A stretch of 10,648 bases of DNA from Thermodesulfovibrio sp. (lineage in GTDB: Bacteria > Nitrospirota > Thermodesulfovibrionia > Thermodesulfovibrionales > JdFR-85): the NCBI GenBank assembly GCA_027050975.1, contig JALUAR010000208.1, positions 1 through 10,648 on the forward strand. Direction: 5' to 3'. How positions within the stretch are numbered: position 1 is the stretch's first letter; every line of letters begins with the position of its first letter. Of this stretch, positions 6,652-10,648 are shown piece after piece. The notes under the pieces are model-generated. The model had not been told where the DNA came from and ran no database searches. It worked only from the letters and a program-made list of their open reading frames with translations. Made by a program: the position numbers and the translations under genes.

Positions 6652-7428
6652 CTACTGCCTTAATTGTACCCTGTTTATTGAAACACATCGGCCTGATCCT
6701 TCATCAATCTCTAACACAACAGCGGAAAAAATACCTTCTCCCTTGGCTGTATCGAATTTTTTCGGCATGTGAGTGAGGAATCTCTCTATAATCTGTTTAA
6801 CCTCCACACCTATCACAGAGACCGCAGGCCCGGTCATTCCTACATCTGTGATATAACCCGTACCACCTGGCAGGATCTGCTCATCAGCAGTCTGCACATG
6901 CGTATGGGTTCCAATAACCGCCGAGACTCTTCCGTCAAGATAATAGCCGTAAGCTATCTTTTCAGAGGTGGCCTCTGCATGAAAGTCCACGATGATAATA
7001 TCCGTCTCTGCTCTCAGCCTCTCGATCTCCTCGTCAGACCTTCTGAATGGGCAGTCTATCATTTGCATAAAGACCCTTCCTGCGGCATTCACTACTCCCA
7101 CCTTAATGCCATTGACTGTGTATAGGATGGTTCCCACGCCAGGTACACCAGGTGGATAATTAAGAGGTCTGAGGATTCTCTCCTCCTTTGTCAGGTAGGT
7201 TACAGCCTCTTTCTTGTCCCATATATGGTTTCCAGAGGTCATAACATGGATACCGTAGGAGAAGAGTTCATTGGCCACATTCTCGGTGATTCCGAACCCT
7301 CCTGCTGCATTCTCGCAGTTGGCAATAACGAGGTCTATCTTCTGTTTGTTAACAAGGGAAGGCAGGAGGTTTTTGACAAGCCTCCTGCCCACCTTGCCCA
7401 CAATGTCACCTATAAACAGTACTTTCAA
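6652..7428 (-). CDS. ymdB: YmdB family metallophosphoesterase (2',3'-cNMP phosphodiesterase type)
   Basis: This 258-residue cytoplasmic protein matches the YmdB family (TIGR00282) over its whole length. All metal-site residues known from Bacillus YmdB are present at matching numbers: D8 in G-D-I-V-G, E39-N40, N67-H68 in S-G-N-H-x-W-D, H150 in D-F-H-A-E, and H175 and H177 in G-T-H-T-H. Family members bind two metals and hydrolyse cyclic nucleotides in vitro; in Bacillus YmdB influences biofilm and sporulation decisions, probably by acting on RNA metabolism. The start is TTG at 7428, with AAGGG about 7 bases upstream; the N terminus M-K-V-L-F-I-G-D begins exactly where the family does, so the weak start codon is believable. 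It lies 12 bases after rny, a widespread pairing, and 9 bases before the cytochrome gene. The stop is TAG. Confidence 0.96.
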   Translation of the reverse strand: MKVLFIGDIVGKVGRRLVKNLLPSLVNKQKIDLVIANCENAAGGFGITENVANELFSYGIHVMTSGNHIWDKKEAVTYLTKEERILRPLNYPPGVPGVGTILYTVNGIKVGVVNAAGRVFMQMIDCPFRRSDEEIERLRAETDIIIVDFHAEATSEKIAYGYYLDGRVSAVIGTHTHVQTADEQILPGGTGYITDVGMTGPAVSVIGVEVKQIIERFLTHMPKKFDTAKGEGIFSAVVLEIDEGSGRCVSINRVQLRQ

Positions 7429-7440
7429 CGGGAAACCCTT

Positions 7441-9006
7441 CTATTTTGCATAATCTACAAACCTTGTCTCCCTGATCACCATCACCTTTATCTGTCCTGG
7501 ATAGGTAAGTTCGGACTGTATCTTACGGGCGATATCTCTGGCAATCATTGAAGACATCTCATCGGAGATATCATCGGGCTTCACAATCACTCTCACTTCC
7601 CTTCCTGCCTGCATGGCATAACACTTCTCCACTCCGTCATATGATGTAGCAATCTCTTCGATCCTCTGGAGGCGTTTGATATAATTCTCGATGCTCTCTC
7701 TTCTTACTCCCGGCCTTGCCGCGGAAAGGGCATCGGCTGCCGCCACAAGTGCAGCCTCCACACATATGGGATCAACATCTCCATGATGACAGGCGATCGC
7801 ATTCAGAACCCTTTCATCCTCACCGTATTTCTTTGCCAGGTTTACTCCTATCTCATGGTGGGCTCCCTCGACTTCATGGTCCACCGCCTTTCCGATATCA
7901 TGTAAAAGCCCTGCCCTCTTGGCAAGCTTGACATCCACTCCAAGTTCACCTGCCATCATACCGGCAAGATAGGCCACCTCACGTGAGTGTTGAAGCACAT
8001 TCTGACCATAAGATGTCCTGTATTTGAGCCTGCCAAGAAGCTTGATTATATCAGGATGCACACCGCTAAGGCCCAGGTCGAAGACAGCCTTCTCTCCCTC
8101 ATCCCTTATAATGGACTCCACCTCCTTGCGTACCTTCTCTACCACCTCTTCGATTCTTGCAGGATGAATTCTTCCGTCTGCTATGAGCCTTTCCAGAGAG
8201 ATTCTGGCAATCTCTCTCCTTACAGGATCAAAGGATGACAATGTAACAACCTCGGGTGTGTCATCCACGATGAGATCGACACCCGTTGCCGCTTCCAGAG
8301 CCCTGATGTTTCTTCCTTCCCTGCCGATAATTCTTCCCTTCATTTCATCATTAGGTAGTACCACTGCAGAAATCGTGGTATCGGCTACATACTCGCTTGC
8401 GTATCTCTGGATGGCAAGACTGATAATCTCCTTTGCCTTTTTCTCTGCCGTATCCCTTGCCTCCTCCTCTATCCGCTTGATCAGTTTTGCAGCCTCGAAC
8501 TTTGACTCTTCCTCCACCTTTCTGAAGAGCTCTTCCCTGGCCTGCTCGGTAGTCATTCCGGCAATCCTTTCGATCCGCTCCAGTTCCTCCTTGATGAGAC
8601 TTTCAAGCCTGGCCTCCTTGTCCTTCAATGCATTCTCACGAGCCAATATCTCCTTTTCCCGCCTGGAGATTGAACTCTCTCTTTTCTCAAGTTGATCGAT
8701 CTTTCTCTCTAAATGCTCCTCCTTGTTTCTTAATCTCCGCTCGATCTGGTTCAGCTCGTTTCTGCGCTCCCGTTGTTCCTTCTCGGCATCTGCCCTCGCC
8801 CTGTAGAGGATATCCTTGGCCTCTAAGGTTGCCTCCTTCTTTATTCTCTCTGCCTCCTGCTTTGCTTCATTTATTATGCGCTCAGCATCCTCTCTTATAG
8901 GAATCTCCTTTTTGGCTGCCGCCTTTTTGTTAGCAATAAAATATAGAACTAGCGAAACCACGGCGCCTATCAGCACACCAATCGCCACATATATTGCTGT
9001 GTTCAT
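7441..9006 (-). CDS. rny: Ribonuclease Y
   Basis: This 521-residue membrane-anchored endoribonuclease initiates mRNA decay. It is almost exactly the length of Bacillus RNase Y (520). One N-terminal membrane span (about residues 4-24) is followed by a long Glu/Lys/Arg-rich coiled coil (about 36-200). A KH RNA-binding domain has G-R-I-I-G-R-E-G at 224-231, and an HD hydrolase domain has its catalytic H369-D370 in L-L-H-D-I-G-K; a later H-H-G-D segment adds metal ligands. The ATG at 9006 has a strong Shine-Dalgarno (AAGGAGGAG, 9024-9016) lying inside the end of rarA, whose TAG stop is only 2 bases upstream. That placement argues for co-transcription with rarA. The ymdB gene follows directly, the usual partner of rny. 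Nothing in the sequence suggests loss of function. Confidence 0.97.
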   Translation of the reverse strand: MNTAIYVAIGVLIGAVVSLVLYFIANKKAAAKKEIPIREDAERIINEAKQEAERIKKEATLEAKDILYRARADAEKEQRERRNELNQIERRLRNKEEHLERKIDQLEKRESSISRREKEILARENALKDKEARLESLIKEELERIERIAGMTTEQAREELFRKVEEESKFEAAKLIKRIEEEARDTAEKKAKEIISLAIQRYASEYVADTTISAVVLPNDEMKGRIIGREGRNIRALEAATGVDLIVDDTPEVVTLSSFDPVRREIARISLERLIADGRIHPARIEEVVEKVRKEVESIIRDEGEKAVFDLGLSGVHPDIIKLLGRLKYRTSYGQNVLQHSREVAYLAGMMAGELGVDVKLAKRAGLLHDIGKAVDHEVEGAHHEIGVNLAKKYGEDERVLNAIACHHGDVDPICVEAALVAAADALSAARPGVRRESIENYIKRLQRIEEIATSYDGVEKCYAMQAGREVRVIVKPDDISDEMSSMIARDIARKIQSELTYPGQIKVMVIRETRFVDYAK

Positions 9007-9008
9007 CT

Positions 9009-10298
9009 CTACATGCTCCTCCTTTTCTTCATTAAGATATTGATATTCCGTTCATATCCCTCCTCGGAAGGCTCATAAAAAACCTTCTCCTCTTCCATAT
9101 ACTTCTGTTTTACATAATGTCCTTTGAAATTATGGGGATACAGGTATCCCCTGCCACGGCCTAGCCGCTCTGCACCGGAATAATGGGCATCCCTCAGATG
9201 CAGTGGTACCTGCTGAAGCGGTTCGTTCCTGACCGACTCAGAGGCCCTCTCAATGGCCAGGTAAGAGGCGTTGCTCTTAGGTGCGGTAGCAACATAAATG
9301 GCTGCCTGGGCAAGGGGTATCCTGGCCTCGGGCATTCCTATCTTTTCGACGGCATACATTGCCGAGACAGCCACCTGAAGTGCTACAGGGTCGGCATTAC
9401 CTACATCCTCTGAAGCACAAATCACTATCCTTCTTGCGATAAACATGGGGTCCTCTCCAGAGTCAATCATTCGGGCAAGCCAGTAGACTGTTGCGTCAGG
9501 GTCAGAGCCTCTCATACTTTTAATAAAGGCGGAAATAATATCGTAATGCTCATCCTCATCATAATAAAGGGCCTTGTTCTGGATAGCATCCTTTAATAGC
9601 TCTACGGTTATAATCCTCTGCTGCCTTCCCTCCGCAACCAGAGATGCTATCTCCAACATATTCAGCGCCCGCCTTGCATCTCCAGAACACTGCACAGCTA
9701 TAAAATCCATGGCATCAGGGAGAAGTTCGAGACCGTTAAGCCCGATGCCTCTTGGTGAGGTTACTGCTCTCTGTAGAATGGTCTTGATCTCATCCCGAGA
9801 GAGGGCCTTGAATTCAAAAATAATGGAACGAGAGGCAAGGGCCGGTACAAGAGCAAAAAACGGGTTCTGTGTTGAAGCACCTATTAAAGTGACTTCACCT
9901 GATTCCACATGGGGAAGAAGGGCATCCTGCTGGAGACGATTAAACCTGTGTATCTCGTCAATAAATAGTATGGTTCTCTCATGCTTTGCTACCGCGATCG
10001 CATCCCTGATATCTTTAACCCCTGCCGTAACAGCATTAAGGGCAATAAAACGCGCTCTGGTCCTCTTGGCAATAATCCTCGCCAGGGCGGTCTTACCCGT
10101 GCCAGGAGGTCCGTAAAAGATCAGAGAGACTATCGAGTCGTCCTCAATAAGCCTCCTGAGAGGGCCATTTTCTCCTATGAGTTCTGTCTGTCCGACAAAC
10201 TCGTCCAGATCCCGGGGCATCATCCTCCAGGCAAGGGGACGACCCTTTTGCTCCTCTCCCTCTCCCGTCACCTTCTCATCTTTAAAGAGTTCCACCAT
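9009..10298 (-). CDS. rarA: Replication-associated recombination protein A (RarA/MgsA AAA+ ATPase)
   Basis: This 429-residue AAA+ ATPase of the clamp-loader clade acts at stalled replication forks and single-strand/double-strand DNA ends. The N-terminal P-L-A-x-R-M-x-P-x-x-L-D-E-F-V-G-Q signature (21-37) is followed by Walker A GPPGTGKT (63-70), Walker B D114-E115 in F-I-D-E-I-H-R-F-N, sensor 1 near A-S-T-Q-N-P (141-146) and sensor 2 G-D-A-R-R (206-210). The C-terminal tetramerisation part is typical, with A-S-E-D-V-G and the late Y-x-Y-P-H-x-F segment. The ATG at 10298 has a modest purine-rich leader (AAGAAAAGAG). The frame is open upstream to a TGA near 10359 but offers no ATG, GTG or TTG there, which fixes the start. 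It leads the rny-ymdB-cytochrome run, so its upstream region (10299-10556) probably holds the operon promoter. Confidence 0.96.
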   Translation of the reverse strand: MVELFKDEKVTGEGEEQKGRPLAWRMMPRDLDEFVGQTELIGENGPLRRLIEDDSIVSLIFYGPPGTGKTALARIIAKRTRARFIALNAVTAGVKDIRDAIAVAKHERTILFIDEIHRFNRLQQDALLPHVESGEVTLIGASTQNPFFALVPALASRSIIFEFKALSRDEIKTILQRAVTSPRGIGLNGLELLPDAMDFIAVQCSGDARRALNMLEIASLVAEGRQQRIITVELLKDAIQNKALYYDEDEHYDIISAFIKSMRGSDPDATVYWLARMIDSGEDPMFIARRIVICASEDVGNADPVALQVAVSAMYAVEKIGMPEARIPLAQAAIYVATAPKSNASYLAIERASESVRNEPLQQVPLHLRDAHYSGAERLGRGRGYLYPHNFKGHYVKQKYMEEEKVFYEPSEEGYERNINILMKKRRSM

Positions 10299-10380
10299 CT
10301 CTTTTCTTATCCAAGGATGCCATCCGGCTCCGTAATTCAGGTATACACTCCCCTTTCAACAGTCAGTATCAAAAGGAACC

Positions 10381-10406
10381 CATTGAAAAACCATATCTTT
10401 TCAATG
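10381..10406 (-). repeat. 9-base perfect inverted repeat with 8-base loop upstream of rarA
   Basis: CATTGAAAA (10381-10389) and TTTTCAATG (10398-10406) are perfectly complementary around ACCATATC. There is no U-tract after it in either direction, so it is not a standard terminator. Lying about 80-110 bases before the rarA start, it could be an operator or a leader hairpin. Confidence 0.45.
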
Positions 10407-10416
10407 TACCGTCTCT

Positions 10417-10433
10417 TGATCTTTAAAAGATCA
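10417..10433 (-). promoter_or_regulatory. 17-base palindrome upstream of rarA (candidate operator)
   Basis: TGATCTTT-A-AAAGATCA is perfectly symmetric over 8-base arms with a single central base, the geometry of a dimeric regulator site. It lies 11 bases from the neighbouring hairpin repeat. The binding protein is not recognisable from the sequence. Confidence 0.4.
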
Positions 10434-10509
10434 CCCCTGCTTTACGAAGACAGGATTATTCTGGTGATAATACTTCTGGAGGGCAATTAAGAGGTTTTTA
10501 TATGCCAAT

Positions 10510-10522
10510 CCATATGATATGG
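10510..10522. promoter_or_regulatory. 13-base palindrome CCATAT-G-ATATGG
   Basis: Six-base arms around one central base, lying 35 bases past the stop of the partial gene in its direction of transcription. The CCATATC core also appears in the loop of the 10381-10406 repeat and at 10565-10572 (CCCATATC), so the word recurs three times in 190 bases. It could be a regulator site or AT-rich coincidence. Confidence 0.25.
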
Positions 10523-10556
10523 GTATGTTTTTGCTTTATTTTTTTAAGGATATTCT

Positions 10557-10648
10557 CTAAAAAACCCATATCTTTATATCCTTCTCTATGTCTGCTTCAG
10601 CTCCTATCCTCTTGGCGTTTTCAAGGGCTGGTTTGACCGCAGATGAGT
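10557..10648 (-). CDS. C-terminal end of an unrecognised protein (5' part outside window)
   Basis: On the minus strand one frame is open from the window edge for 29 full codons to a TAG at 10557-10559. The peptide reads like real protein: A-V-K-P-A-L-E-N-A-K-R-I-G-A-E-A-D-I-E, an amphipathic helix, and then a short hydrophobic end I-K-I-W-V-F. Codon composition resembles the rarA-rny genes and the other two minus frames are closed early. The fragment is too small to name the family. It precedes rarA by about 260 bases in the same direction. Confidence 0.55.
   Translation of the reverse strand, partial: SSAVKPALENAKRIGAEADIEKDIKIWVF

Larger units (their letters stand above)
10299..10556. other. 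Non-coding region upstream of rarA
   Basis: These 258 bases hold no convincing gene on either strand. A plus-strand frame running through part of it is antisense to rarA and loses any protein-like character here. Three symmetric elements stand out (10381-10406, 10417-10433, 10510-10522), described separately. Several A/T-rich words could be minus-strand -10 boxes, but none is paired with a good -35 at proper spacing, so the promoter of the rarA operon was not located. Confidence 0.5.

Noticed and set aside
8183..8695. Serine-rich plus-strand open frame opposite rny
   Set aside because: The serine/leucine richness is the complement of the Glu/Arg/Lys codons in the RNase Y coiled coil.
9981..10490. 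Plus-strand open frame across the rarA start and upstream region
   Set aside because: Over half is antisense to rarA, and the remainder is low-complexity hydrophobic and basic sequence without a ribosome binding site or recognisable motif.
10546..10583. AAGGATAT / ATATCCTT inverted repeat around the stop of the partial gene as a terminator
   Set aside because: The arms are 22 bases apart and AT-rich, and in the gene's direction the hairpin is followed by A residues, not a U-tract.
1..10648. CRISPR array, tRNA, rRNA, insertion sequence or phage genes
   Set aside because: No regularly spaced repeats, cloverleaf, transposase motif or terminal inverted repeats were seen; the genes are consistent with stable chromosome.

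Overview
The window looks like ordinary chromosome from an anaerobic or microaerophilic Gram-negative bacterium of the Nitrospirota / former Deltaproteobacteria type. That placement is an inference from three things: RNase Y paired with YmdB and RarA, a ClpC outside the Firmicutes ctsR-mcsAB arrangement, and a large membrane-anchored multiheme cytochrome c beside an extracytoplasmic selenoprotein. No mobile element, CRISPR array, tRNA or rRNA was seen.

Plus strand, 1-4692. The window opens inside a TPR protein (1-471). A MarC-family membrane protein follows 15 bases later (487-1080). A 204-base gap holds a near-consensus sigma-70 promoter (1204-1233), repeated TGTGAA-type motifs and a small palindrome, and drives clpC (1285-3729). 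After clpC comes a two-gene redox unit. The first gene (3803-4204) appears at first sight to stop at a TGA at 4100, but the same frame continues for 33 more family-like codons and ends with a 4-base ATGA overlap with the next gene. It is best read as a CYCXC-family selenoprotein with a U-x-x-C motif. The second gene (4201-4692) is a membrane-anchored TlpA/ResA-like thioredoxin.

Minus strand, 10648-4705. Transcription converges on the plus-strand genes at about 4700. Read in its own direction, a gene of unknown function enters from the right edge and ends at 10557. A non-coding stretch (10299-10556) with three palindromic elements follows. Then comes a tight run: rarA (10298-9009), rny (9006-7441), ymdB (7428-6652, TTG start) and a 645-residue multiheme cytochrome c (6642-4705). 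The gaps between them are 2, 12 and 9 bases, so they probably form one transcription unit.

How the parts fit: RarA, RNase Y, YmdB and ClpC are housekeeping functions (replication-fork maintenance, mRNA decay, regulatory phosphodiesterase, proteolysis). The selenoprotein, the TlpA-like thioredoxin and the cytochrome all act outside the cytoplasmic membrane and all rely on cysteine chemistry, so they may be linked in thiol redox control or cytochrome maturation. The most notable points are the in-frame UGA selenoprotein and the cytochrome's non-canonical heme-site candidates (one CX4CH, one CX9CH).
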